A stretch of 13,846 nt of DNA from Flavobacteriaceae bacterium (GTDB lineage Bacteria; Bacteroidota; Bacteroidia; Flavobacteriales; Flavobacteriaceae): the NCBI GenBank assembly GCA_002713495.1, contig PATA01000010.1, forward strand, positions 1,996 to 15,841, read 5' to 3'. Position numbers and translations under genes: made by a program. Of the stretch, positions 1 through 7,223 are shown in pieces. The notes beneath the pieces were generated by a model, which saw only the letters and a program-made list of their open reading frames with translations, was not told the origin of the DNA and made no database searches. How positions within the stretch are numbered: the first letter of the stretch is position 1; every line of letters begins with the position of its first letter.

Positions 1-1320
1 GCAATTAAAAATAATGGGGAGGCCTCTGGTGCAGTCCATGTTATGAGATTATTTGAATCTATGGTAGATGTTGTAAGTCAAGGCTCCGTCAGAAGAGGTC
101 GTTTTTCCCCATATCTACCAGTTGATCATCCAGACATCATGGAGTTTTTAGAAATTGGAACAGAGGGAAATCCTATTCAGGAGTTAACTCACGGAGTCAC
201 TGTTTCCAACCAATGGATGCAGGAAATGATAGACGGTGATGTTGACAAGAGGACAATTTGGGCTAAAGTTATACAGAGTCGTGGAGAAATGGGATATCCT
301 TATGTTTTCTTTACGGACAATGCAAATAATGGAGCTGCAGATGTATACAAGGACAAGAACTTACCAATATATGCAAGCAATTTATGTACAGAAATAATGC
401 TACCGTCAAACCATGATTGGTCATTTGTTTGTGTTTTATCAAGTATTAATTTGGTTCATTACGATAAATGGAAGGATACGGATGCTGTTGAAACTATGGT
501 TTATTTTTTAGATGCACTCATTACTGAGTTCCTAGAAAAATTAGAGGCTTACAAAAATTCGGCTAACAGAGACGATCAACAGACATTTCTATTTATGGAA
601 CGAGCATATAATTTTGCGAAAGAACATAGAGCCCTTGGAATGGGAACATTGGGATGGCACTCATTGCTTCAATCTAAGATGCTGCCTTTTGATAGTCAAA
701 AAGCATATGATCTAAACAGTGAGGTTTTTAAAAAACTTAAGGAGAATTCTTATAAGGCTTCTGAAGAATTGGCAAAAATGTTTGGTGAACCAAAACTTCT
801 GAAAGGCTATGGCAGAAGGAATACAACTTTGAATGCAATAGCACCAACAACATCATCCGCATTTATACTCGGTCAGGTATCTCAGGGAATAGAGCCTATA
901 TGGTCAAATATTTACGTTAAGGATATTGCAAAAATAAAAACTACAATTAAAAATCCTTTTCTTGTTAATCTGTTGAAAGAAAAAGGAATGGATACACCAG
1001 AAGTATGGAGAGATATAAGGGACAGGGATGGTTCTGTTCAGCATCTTGATTTCTTGTCTGAAAACGAAAAAGAAGTATTTAAAACTTATTCAGAGATTGA
1101 TCAGATGGTTATAATTTATCAAGCAGCGAATAGACAAAACTACCTGGACCAGGGGCAATCACTTAATATTATTGTTCATCCTGATACCAGTACCAAGGAA
1201 ATTAATAAAATTCATGTTACAGCATGGAAGCTTGGGCTCAAATCTCTTTACTATCAACATAGTATGAACGCAGCGCAGAAGTTCAAACAAAAGAAAGAAT
1301 GTGAAAGCTGTGAGGGTTAA
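1..1320 (+). CDS. nrdA: Ribonucleoside-diphosphate reductase, large (alpha) subunit, 5'-truncated
   Basis: This is the catalytic subunit of class I ribonucleotide reductase, which reduces ribonucleoside diphosphates to deoxyribonucleotides in the cytoplasm together with the radical-generating small subunit NrdB. The frame is open from base 1, so the N-terminus, including the ATP-cone region if present and the first redox cysteine, lies outside the window; the ATG at 43 is internal. Visible hallmarks are the active-site N-L-C-T-E motif (thiyl-radical Cys codon at 385-387, Glu at 391), the second redox Cys in the FVCVLSSINL segment (codon 430-432), the radical-transfer Tyr pair in SLYYQHS (1249-1254), and a C-terminal C-x-x-C (codons 1300 and 1309) that re-reduces the active site. 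The segment around LNAIAPTTSSAF matches the NrdA barrel. The 439 visible codons are about half or more of the usual protein. nrdB is not visible and may lie upstream. No clear terminator follows. Confidence 0.97.
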   Translation, partial: AIKNNGEASGAVHVMRLFESMVDVVSQGSVRRGRFSPYLPVDHPDIMEFLEIGTEGNPIQELTHGVTVSNQWMQEMIDGDVDKRTIWAKVIQSRGEMGYPYVFFTDNANNGAADVYKDKNLPIYASNLCTEIMLPSNHDWSFVCVLSSINLVHYDKWKDTDAVETMVYFLDALITEFLEKLEAYKNSANRDDQQTFLFMERAYNFAKEHRALGMGTLGWHSLLQSKMLPFDSQKAYDLNSEVFKKLKENSYKASEELAKMFGEPKLLKGYGRRNTTLNAIAPTTSSAFILGQVSQGIEPIWSNIYVKDIAKIKTTIKNPFLVNLLKEKGMDTPEVWRDIRDRDGSVQHLDFLSENEKEVFKTYSEIDQMVIIYQAANRQNYLDQGQSLNIIVHPDTSTKEINKIHVTAWKLGLKSLYYQHSMNAAQKFKQKKECESCEG

Positions 1321-1463
1321 TTTTAACTTTTTTCTTATTACAAATACTATAAAATCTTCGATTGTTTAATGAGACTTTCATTAACTAGGAGTAATAATTT
1401 TGAAAAAAATTTTCCAAATAGGTCCCAAGTTTACAGGCATAATTTATAAATCCAGACAAAGTA

Positions 1464-1486
1464 TGAAGTATTCCCAAAATACTTCA
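1464..1486. repeat. Perfect 9-bp inverted repeat (hairpin)
   Basis: TGAAGTATT (1464-1472) and AATACTTCA (1478-1486) are exact reverse complements around a 5-base loop, CCCAA. No T-run follows on the plus strand, so it is not a classical terminator. It could be a protein-binding palindrome, part of a small RNA, or an mRNA 3'-end stabiliser for nrdA. Confidence 0.5.
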
Positions 1487-1576
1487 CTATTGTTAATACT
1501 CATTTTCAACTCACTTAAAGGACCCCCTGCCCACATTATTTTATATTGGACAAAAAAAACTAGCATAGGTTCTCAA

Positions 1577-1637
1577 TGTTAAATTAATGTTAAGTAAAAA
1601 TTGTTTAATTGTAAATTAATTGTTAATTTAGTATTAA
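1577..1637 (+). promoter_or_regulatory. TGTTAA-like hexamers on an 11-bp grid (candidate response-regulator operator)
   Basis: Hexamers start at 1577 (TGTTAA), 1588 (TGTTAA), 1610 (TGTAAA), 1621 (TGTTAA) and 1632 (TATTAA), each a multiple of 11 bp apart; only the 1599 position is unmatched. Direct repeats spaced by 11 bp are the usual binding layout of OmpR/PhoB-family response regulators, and TTAACA (the reverse complement) is the half-site of the Bacillus PhoP box. The array ends 12 bases before the MORN gene start codon. AT-richness makes chance matches likelier, so this is a candidate only. Confidence 0.35.
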
Positions 1638-1649
1638 ATATTGTAAGTC

Positions 1650-2009
1650 ATGAGGATTATTATTTTACTATTCTTTTTTCTTGGTTCATTAAATATCCAA
1701 GCTAACAACGATAAAAAAATTATTTATGAGAAGCGAGGTGAGTTAACTAAAGTAACTAAGTTTCACGATAATGGAATCGTTTTTCAGACAGGCTTTTTAA
1801 AAAACAACAAACTTCATGGCGAGTGGACTAGCTTCAATAAGGATGGTTCAAAGAAAAGTAGAGGAAATTATGTTAACGGGAAAAAGACAGGCAAATGGCT
1901 GTTCTGGAACGATAAGAAATTAATTGAAGCGGATTTTAAAGATAACAAGTTGATTAAAACTATTGAGTGGACGACAAACCAAATAGTCGAAAGCTCAGAA
2001 ATCAAATAA
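1650..2009 (+). CDS. Small secreted MORN-repeat (YwqK-like) protein
   Basis: This is a 119-residue protein with an N-terminal signal peptide: R2, then a hydrophobic run to about residue 14, with a likely signal peptidase cut after A18. No lipobox Cys is present. The mature part carries MORN-2-type repeats: FHDNGIVFQTGFLKNNKLHG (38-57) and the related units around GNYVNGKKTGKWLFW (72-86) and LIEADFKDNKL (91-101). Such repeats form small beta-sheet arrays; their role in bacteria is unknown. Relatives are sometimes labelled 'YwqK-family antitoxin', but no toxin gene is visible here and I would not adopt that label. The gene converges on the PiT transporter and overlaps its stop by 8 bp. Phased TGTTAA repeats lie just upstream. 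A periplasmic or surface role is likely; the partner is unknown. Confidence 0.85.
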   Translation: MRIIILLFFFLGSLNIQANNDKKIIYEKRGELTKVTKFHDNGIVFQTGFLKNNKLHGEWTSFNKDGSKKSRGNYVNGKKTGKWLFWNDKKLIEADFKDNKLIKTIEWTTNQIVESSEIK

Positions 2010-4290
2010 CTACTTCTTTAAGTTTTTTGACAACATTGTAGTAATGCTCTACTATATTGTAATTACTTGTAGCAATATCCTTTGTTCTTAAAAGTACATT
2101 AAAATAAAGCTTTGAATTCCTCATTCTACTTTCTTCATCTTTGCTGGCAATAATTTGATCTTCTATTTTTTTGTTTATCATATCAATCACCCTATCCTTA
2201 GAAATTAATATTTCTTCAAACTCTTCAATATTTGTGTTCTTTTTAAATGATTTATTTATTTTGTTTAACAGATTTTGATTAACAAAATTTTGAACCAATA
2301 ATAAATTTCGAATCTGATTTAATTTTAATTTTTTGTGATTGTTAATTATGTGGTTGAAAGATTTATTAAGTATATTTTTTAAATCCTTAGTAAGGTCTTC
2401 AACTTCATCGAGAAGTTTAATGTAAAATTTACTTGCAGAAACGCTGGACTTTTTTAAATTTTTAATAAAAAAGAAAATATTTTCCCTTAATTCGTCTACT
2501 TCGATCTCGAGTTTATTAATATTATTTAATCCTTTTTTAATTAATTTAACCTCATTTTTAGCTAGTCCATCAATTAATATATCAAATATATTGTTTATTC
2601 TTTTTGCAACTCTAGCGATATTAGCACCACTCTGAATAATAACTTCTTCATAGGTGCTTGCATTAGTTATAAGTAATTTATTTTCCTCAAAAATAATTTT
2701 CGACTGCTTTGTTGAGTTGTAATAACTTTTTCCAACAATAATTAAAACAAATAATAAAATAATTAGAAGTGCATAAAAGCCACCTTGAAAGATGGTAAAA
2801 ACAATTATCCCACCCACAGTAAATGCAATAATAGCTGTAAAAAACCAACCCAATATTACATTTAAAACTCCAGAAACCCTATAAACTGCACTATCGGTTC
2901 CCCATGCACGATCCGCGAGAGAGGTACCCATAGTAACCATAAAGGTAACGTATGTTGTGGATAGTGGGAGCTTAAAAGAGGTAGCGAAACTGATTAAAAC
3001 TGCAGCTACTACAAGATTAATACTGGCTCTTAATTTATCAAAGGAAGGTCTGTTAATTATTGAAACATATATCTTACCGTCTTTAGGAGTTTCAAAAGAT
3101 TTTTTGATAGATTTTTTGATTGATTTTGGTAAAATTTTTCTTACAATGTTATTTAAAAATATTCCAAAGCTTACAAGTGATCTGGATAAAGCGTTTGATT
3201 TAAATCTTTCTTTAGTTTCATACTGACTTGATAAGTCAAGTGAGGTTTTAACTACTCTTTTTGCTTTTGAAGAAAACCATAAAGTTAATACCATTATAAT
3301 TCCTGATCCAAGGAGTAAAAAAGTTGGAGCAGCAACTTTATTTGAAAGAAATCCCATTTCAAATTCACTAGCAGCAAGACCTGAATTTGACCATGCCTCA
3401 TAAGATTGAAAAGCAGCAACCGGAACTCCTATAAAATTTACTAAATCATTTCCAGCAAAAGCAAGAGCTAGGGCAAATGTCCCTATACCTATAATTATTT
3501 TATAGATATCAATTTTAAAAAATCGAATAACAACATAAGAAAAAAAATACCAAATAATAAAATTAAGAACAGACACAATCAAGTTGTTTTCATCAATAAA
3601 TGATGAAACGTCACTATTGTTTAGTAATGCAAACTTAACTTCTGCAAATGGAGAACCTTTGATACCTTTTATAAGGATAAAGTTAAAAATAGAGGCAATG
3701 GCAATACCCCCAAAAATTGAATTTATTTCTGGTTTTAGTTTATCTAGTTTATAGCTTAATATAAATCTACTAATCCATTGGACTAATCCGCCAATTGTGA
3801 ATGCAATAAATACAGATAACAATATTCCTAATATAATTTGAATAGCTTTTTCGTTATTTATGTAGTTTGACAATTCTGAGAAATCCTTAGTTGAATTATT
3901 TATCTTAACAAGTGCCATAACAACTGAAGCTCCAAGAAGCTCAAAGACAATTGAAACAGTGGTTGAAGTCGGAAGACCAAGGGAATTGAAAAAGTCTAGG
4001 AGTAAAATATCAGTAATCATTACGGCCATGAAAATGAATATTATTTCATCAAAATAAAAGCTACTTGGGTTAAAAATACCTTTTCGTGCTACTTCCATCA
4101 TTCCACTTGAGGACACTGCTCCTAGGGCAATACCAATGCTAGCAAAAATCATAATATTTTTAAACGAAATTACTTTAGATCCAATGGCTGGATTTAAAAA
4201 ATTAACAGCGTCATTACTAACCCCAACAATTAAGTCTCCTATGGCTAAAATGAAAAGAACGATTAGAAGAAAGAGGTAGATGTTTTCCAT
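2002..4290 (-). CDS. PiT-family inorganic phosphate transporter with C-terminal PhoU-like domain
   Basis: This inner-membrane carrier of the PiT (PHO4) family is probably a cation-coupled phosphate symporter. Its 762 residues hold two inverted transporter halves. Each has an N-D signature (GVSNDAVN at 23-30; AGNDLVN at 279-285) and an S-T-T loop (GLPTSTTV at 105-112; LPLSTTY at 441-447). The His that follows STT in many PiT proteins is replaced by Val and Tyr. A basic cytoplasmic linker (about 340-420) separates the halves and contains a duplicated S-I-K-K unit. After the last membrane helix (about 505-525) comes a soluble helical region (about 535-760) resembling PhoU/DUF47, which usually regulates uptake and is often a separate protein. 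It starts 56 bp after the TonB receptor stop with no terminator between, so co-transcription is likely. Sulfate transport by a PiT relative is the main alternative. Confidence 0.9.
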   Translation of the reverse strand: MENIYLFLLIVLFILAIGDLIVGVSNDAVNFLNPAIGSKVISFKNIMIFASIGIALGAVSSSGMMEVARKGIFNPSSFYFDEIIFIFMAVMITDILLLDFFNSLGLPTSTTVSIVFELLGASVVMALVKINNSTKDFSELSNYINNEKAIQIILGILLSVFIAFTIGGLVQWISRFILSYKLDKLKPEINSIFGGIAIASIFNFILIKGIKGSPFAEVKFALLNNSDVSSFIDENNLIVSVLNFIIWYFFSYVVIRFFKIDIYKIIIGIGTFALALAFAGNDLVNFIGVPVAAFQSYEAWSNSGLAASEFEMGFLSNKVAAPTFLLLGSGIIMVLTLWFSSKAKRVVKTSLDLSSQYETKERFKSNALSRSLVSFGIFLNNIVRKILPKSIKKSIKKSFETPKDGKIYVSIINRPSFDKLRASINLVVAAVLISFATSFKLPLSTTYVTFMVTMGTSLADRAWGTDSAVYRVSGVLNVILGWFFTAIIAFTVGGIIVFTIFQGGFYALLIILLFVLIIVGKSYYNSTKQSKIIFEENKLLITNASTYEEVIIQSGANIARVAKRINNIFDILIDGLAKNEVKLIKKGLNNINKLEIEVDELRENIFFFIKNLKKSSVSASKFYIKLLDEVEDLTKDLKNILNKSFNHIINNHKKLKLNQIRNLLLVQNFVNQNLLNKINKSFKKNTNIEEFEEILISKDRVIDMINKKIEDQIIASKDEESRMRNSKLYFNVLLRTKDIATSNYNIVEHYYNVVKKLKEVVI
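3098..3121 (-). repeat. 12-bp tandem duplication in the transporter linker
   Basis: GATTTTTTGATA is followed at once by GATTTTTTGATT (plus-strand reading). In the protein this makes K-S-I-K-K-S-I-K-K-S (residues 389-398), a basic repeat in the cytoplasmic linker between the two PiT halves. The frame is kept. Confidence 0.75.
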
Positions 4291-4346
4291 CTTAAAGTTG
4301 TTCTGATTAAAGAATATTTAATAATTCTCCAATATAACATTTTGAT

Positions 4347-7157
4347 TTAAAATTTAATGGAATATCCTAAAGAAAATGATCTTCCAGGATTTAATCTTGA
4401 GAACAAAAAATCAGTGTTACCGAAGTAATCATATCTACTCTCTCTGACGTCACCAAGTAAATTATCAACCTTCAATGTTATGTTTTGAGAATCATTCAGC
4501 CCAAATGACTTTGAAGCGGTAAGCTTTAAACTATGAAATGGTTCTGTAAAAACATCTGGAATATTTCCAATACCAACAACTTGAAGTGTTCTTCCCTGTA
4601 CATTATAAAAAGTACCAAATTCAATCTTTTTATCAAAGCTTCTATAGGTGATACCTGTATTAATTAGGTAAGGAGATTGTCCCTGCATCTGTCTGGAGTT
4701 ATCAATATTTCGATCTGGTTCTGTTGTAATTCTTCCGAGGTACTCAATTTCGTTCATTTTTTGCTCGGATTTTATTATAGACACATTGGTGTTAAAATTA
4801 AGTCGGTTAACCTCATTATTTATGAAATCTTTTCTGTATTCTATTTCAAATCCATAAACTTTTGCAGAATCATTATTACCAGCTTTTAATGTATTTGGAG
4901 TATTAAAGTTTGGAATAACGATCTCTATTGGATTGTCAAAAATTTTGTAAAAACCACTAATTGCAAAAACCTGATTTCCTTCTCCAAATCTTTCATATCG
5001 AATATCAATATTATCTATATAGCTTGGAACAAGATCTGGATTACCAAGAAAGGTTCTTTCTGTTACTGGGTCATATATTTGGGCTCCTGATATTTCTTTG
5101 AAACTTGGTCTTGCGGTAGTTTTTGAATAGGAAAATCTCAAATTGGTATTATCATCTAGTGAATTTATAAGATTTATTGATGGATATATATCTCCAACAT
5201 TAATAAACTCGTCGTCATCATAAATTACTTTATCTATGGTCTCCCCGGTGTAATTATTAATATAGCTTTCATATCTAAAACCAATGATTGATTTTAAAGA
5301 ATTTGATATTTTAAATTCATTTGAAATATAAAGGGCCAATGTGTTGCTATTTGCTTCATATTGATTGGTTCTTTGAAAACTTCCAATTGTATATGAACCT
5401 TGAGGATCTGCTAGAGTCCAAACATTGCTTGGGTTTAATATTTGATTAGGGTCTCCATTTAGAGTAGTTGAAGAACCTAAAAATCCTATAGAATAATTAT
5501 TGGTTGTGAAATCTCTTGTCTTGTAAGAAAAAGAAGAGCCAAAACGAAGCTTACTATCTAAATCGTTTATTTTATAATTCAATGTAAAATTTATGTTAGA
5601 GGCAATCGCATCTTCTTCTAAGTTTCTCCAAAGTCTTTGAGGCCAGAGTATTCCTGAATTAAGAAGAAGCCTGTCTCCAACAATTTCAAATACAGTTTTT
5701 CTAAAGTCTTTGTCGTACACTCTGGCGAAAGACGGAGCTACCTTCCAATCTATTATGAATTTATTATTAGCAAAATTATACAAACCCGAAATAGGTATCG
5801 ATGTAATATTTCTTTCTGTGTGATTCATTAAATTTCCAATTCCGCTGTAGGTATTCTCTAAATACTCTGCAAGCCTTACATCTAGTGCTGAAGATTCTCC
5901 GCTCTTGAGATTTATAAAAGTTACTTTATGTTTAGTAGATTTTGTTTTAAAAGAAATACCCAAAAGAACACTTGATAGGGCTTGAACTTGTCCTAGCTCA
6001 CCCTCTTGGGTTGTATTTTGTTCAAGACCAACAGTTTCCTTTAATACAGACCCGTTATAGGCCTCTTTATAATAATCTGAATCGTATCGGTAGTTAAGTG
6101 CTGCAATGTATCCAATAGAGTTGTTCTCTCCAATTTTATATTGGTTACTAGCAGTTGCTCCTATACTAAAATCTGTAAAGTTATTATACCTGGCTACTGC
6201 CATAGGCTTACTAAATGAATTAGTTAAATCAGTAACCTGTTGAGCAACAAGCGGGGTTAAAAAAGTTTCAGGTAAAACTATTGGATAATTACTTCTGAAA
6301 GGTAGTTCATTGTAACCAGTATCAAATTTAAGAAATGATAGAGACTCCTGTGGAAGTCCAGGAGCATTTTTAAAACTCATATTCGAATTGTAAGATGAAC
6401 TAAAAGAAAATCCATATTCAGGATTAATTGAAAAATCTTTTAGGATTATATTTACAACTCCACCGGTAAAGTCTGCATTTAGATTGGCACTTGATGATTT
6501 ATTAATAATGATATTATCAAGCAAATTAGTTGGAAAAATATCAAGCTGTAAAGTGTTTCTGTCAGGATCTAATCCCGGTACTTCAAGGCCTCCAAGTAAA
6601 GTCTTTGAATATCTGTCCCCAAGGCCCCGGACATAGACAAATTTACCACCTTGAATCGATACTCCAGGAACTCTTTTAATTGCTGAGGCTATATTGGTAT
6701 CACCAGATTTTCTTATTGATTGCGAAGAAAGTCCATCAATTAAATTTATAGATCTTTTTTGAACAGCCAATACCGATACTTCATTATTAGCTCTTGCAGA
6801 GGTTGTTACAACAACTTCTTCAAGCTGATCAGAGGCAGAAACCATAACAACATTAATTACTTCTTCTTGATTATTACTAACCTTAATATTGTTAATGATT
6901 TGAGTTGAGTAACCAACATAGGTAAACTCTAGAGAATAAGTTCCTTCTTCAACTTCAAAGTAAAAATTCCCATCGAAATCTGTTGTAGTTCCACCTAAGT
7001 TCGAATTATCATTTCCTGACCTTAAAGAAATATTTGCAAATGGAAGAGGGTCATTAAAGTCCCCGTCAATTACTTTACCAGAAATTATTGTTTGTGAATG
7101 AAGATAGGAAGTAAAAAATAAAAAAATTACATTAAGTAATTTGATAGGGGTTTTCAT
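4347..7157 (-). CDS. TonB-dependent outer-membrane receptor with carboxypeptidase-regulatory-like N-terminal domain
   Basis: This is an outer-membrane gated transporter powered by TonB-ExbBD. The 936-residue protein has a signal peptide (cut near S21/Q22) and a carboxypeptidase-regulatory-like beta-sandwich (about 23-108, with typical ISGKVIDGD and TTTDFDGNFYF segments). A TonB-box-like EEVVVT (113-118) is followed by a plug (about 130-240) with the motifs AIKRVPGVSIQGG and YVRGLGDRYS. The rest is a 22-strand-type barrel ending in an aromatic residue (F936), as outer-membrane barrels do. There is no SusD-like gene beside it, so this is not a SusCD polysaccharide pair. It lies between a surface lipoprotein (upstream) and a PiT phosphate transporter (downstream), which suggests phosphate or a phosphorylated compound as substrate; that is inference. 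Iron chelates or other ligands remain possible. The start is supported by the signal peptide. Confidence 0.95.
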   Translation of the reverse strand: MKTPIKLLNVIFLFFTSYLHSQTIISGKVIDGDFNDPLPFANISLRSGNDNSNLGGTTTDFDGNFYFEVEEGTYSLEFTYVGYSTQIINNIKVSNNQEEVINVVMVSASDQLEEVVVTTSARANNEVSVLAVQKRSINLIDGLSSQSIRKSGDTNIASAIKRVPGVSIQGGKFVYVRGLGDRYSKTLLGGLEVPGLDPDRNTLQLDIFPTNLLDNIIINKSSSANLNADFTGGVVNIILKDFSINPEYGFSFSSSYNSNMSFKNAPGLPQESLSFLKFDTGYNELPFRSNYPIVLPETFLTPLVAQQVTDLTNSFSKPMAVARYNNFTDFSIGATASNQYKIGENNSIGYIAALNYRYDSDYYKEAYNGSVLKETVGLEQNTTQEGELGQVQALSSVLLGISFKTKSTKHKVTFINLKSGESSALDVRLAEYLENTYSGIGNLMNHTERNITSIPISGLYNFANNKFIIDWKVAPSFARVYDKDFRKTVFEIVGDRLLLNSGILWPQRLWRNLEEDAIASNINFTLNYKINDLDSKLRFGSSFSYKTRDFTTNNYSIGFLGSSTTLNGDPNQILNPSNVWTLADPQGSYTIGSFQRTNQYEANSNTLALYISNEFKISNSLKSIIGFRYESYINNYTGETIDKVIYDDDEFINVGDIYPSINLINSLDDNTNLRFSYSKTTARPSFKEISGAQIYDPVTERTFLGNPDLVPSYIDNIDIRYERFGEGNQVFAISGFYKIFDNPIEIVIPNFNTPNTLKAGNNDSAKVYGFEIEYRKDFINNEVNRLNFNTNVSIIKSEQKMNEIEYLGRITTEPDRNIDNSRQMQGQSPYLINTGITYRSFDKKIEFGTFYNVQGRTLQVVGIGNIPDVFTEPFHSLKLTASKSFGLNDSQNITLKVDNLLGDVRESRYDYFGNTDFLFSRLNPGRSFSLGYSIKF

Positions 7158-7161
7158 GAGC

Positions 7162-7169
7162 TAAATATA
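7162..7169 (-). promoter_or_regulatory. Possible -7 promoter box for the receptor gene
   Basis: On the minus strand TATATTTA sits 4 bases before the receptor ATG. It matches the Bacteroidota -7 consensus TAnnTTTG except for the last base. It abuts the T-run of the terminator, so any -33 element would fall inside the terminator hairpin. Transcription from it would start near the ATG. Weak evidence. Confidence 0.2.
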
Positions 7170-7172
7170 TTT

Positions 7173-7205
7173 AAAAAAATGTCCTACCGAAGCAGGACAT
7201 TTTTT
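7173..7205 (-). terminator. Rho-independent terminator with UUCG loop after the lipoprotein gene
   Basis: On the minus strand the pairing arms are 7205-7192 and 7187-7174, a 14-bp stem with one G-U pair. It contains UGUCCUGC / GUAGGACA and is closed by a C-UUCG-G tetraloop, one of the most stable RNA loops. Seven U residues (7179-7173) follow. It begins 19 bases after the lipoprotein stop codon and ends 16 bases before the receptor start codon. Confidence 0.85.
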
Positions 7206-7223
7206 AGGTTAATATTAAAAAAA

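Larger units (their letters stand above)
1321..1649. other. Non-coding spacer between nrdA and the MORN-repeat gene
   Basis: This 329-bp gap holds no gene I can support. A 60-codon frame opens at a TTG (1400) behind an AGGAG (1387-1391), and a 40-codon frame runs the other way (1566 to 1444). Neither resembles a known protein, and this genome does not otherwise seem to use Shine-Dalgarno sites. Structures seen are a short AT hairpin (1366-1372 with 1378-1384) without a T-run, and a perfect 9-bp hairpin (1464-1472 with 1478-1486). The stretch 1520-1531 is notably C-rich compared with its surroundings. The last 75 bases are very AT-rich and carry the phased hexamers listed separately. Confidence 0.6.

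Noticed and set aside
1366..1384. Hairpin TTAATGA/TCATTAA as the nrdA terminator
   Set aside because: The stem is AT-only apart from one pair and no T-run follows, so termination is not supported.
1400..1582. 60-codon TTG-start frame behind AGGAG
   Set aside because: No recognised family, uneven composition, crosses a perfect hairpin, and SD sites are not generally used in this lineage; kept only as a finding.
1650..2009. Toxin-antitoxin system reading of the MORN protein
   Set aside because: The antitoxin label comes from automatic naming of YwqK-like proteins; there is a signal peptide and no toxin gene beside it.
2957..3226. 89-codon plus-strand open frame
   Set aside because: It lies wholly antisense to the PiT transporter, whose reading is strongly supported; no recognisable domain.
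4677..4889. 70-codon plus-strand frame inside the TonB receptor
   Set aside because: Antisense to the barrel region; no supporting signal.
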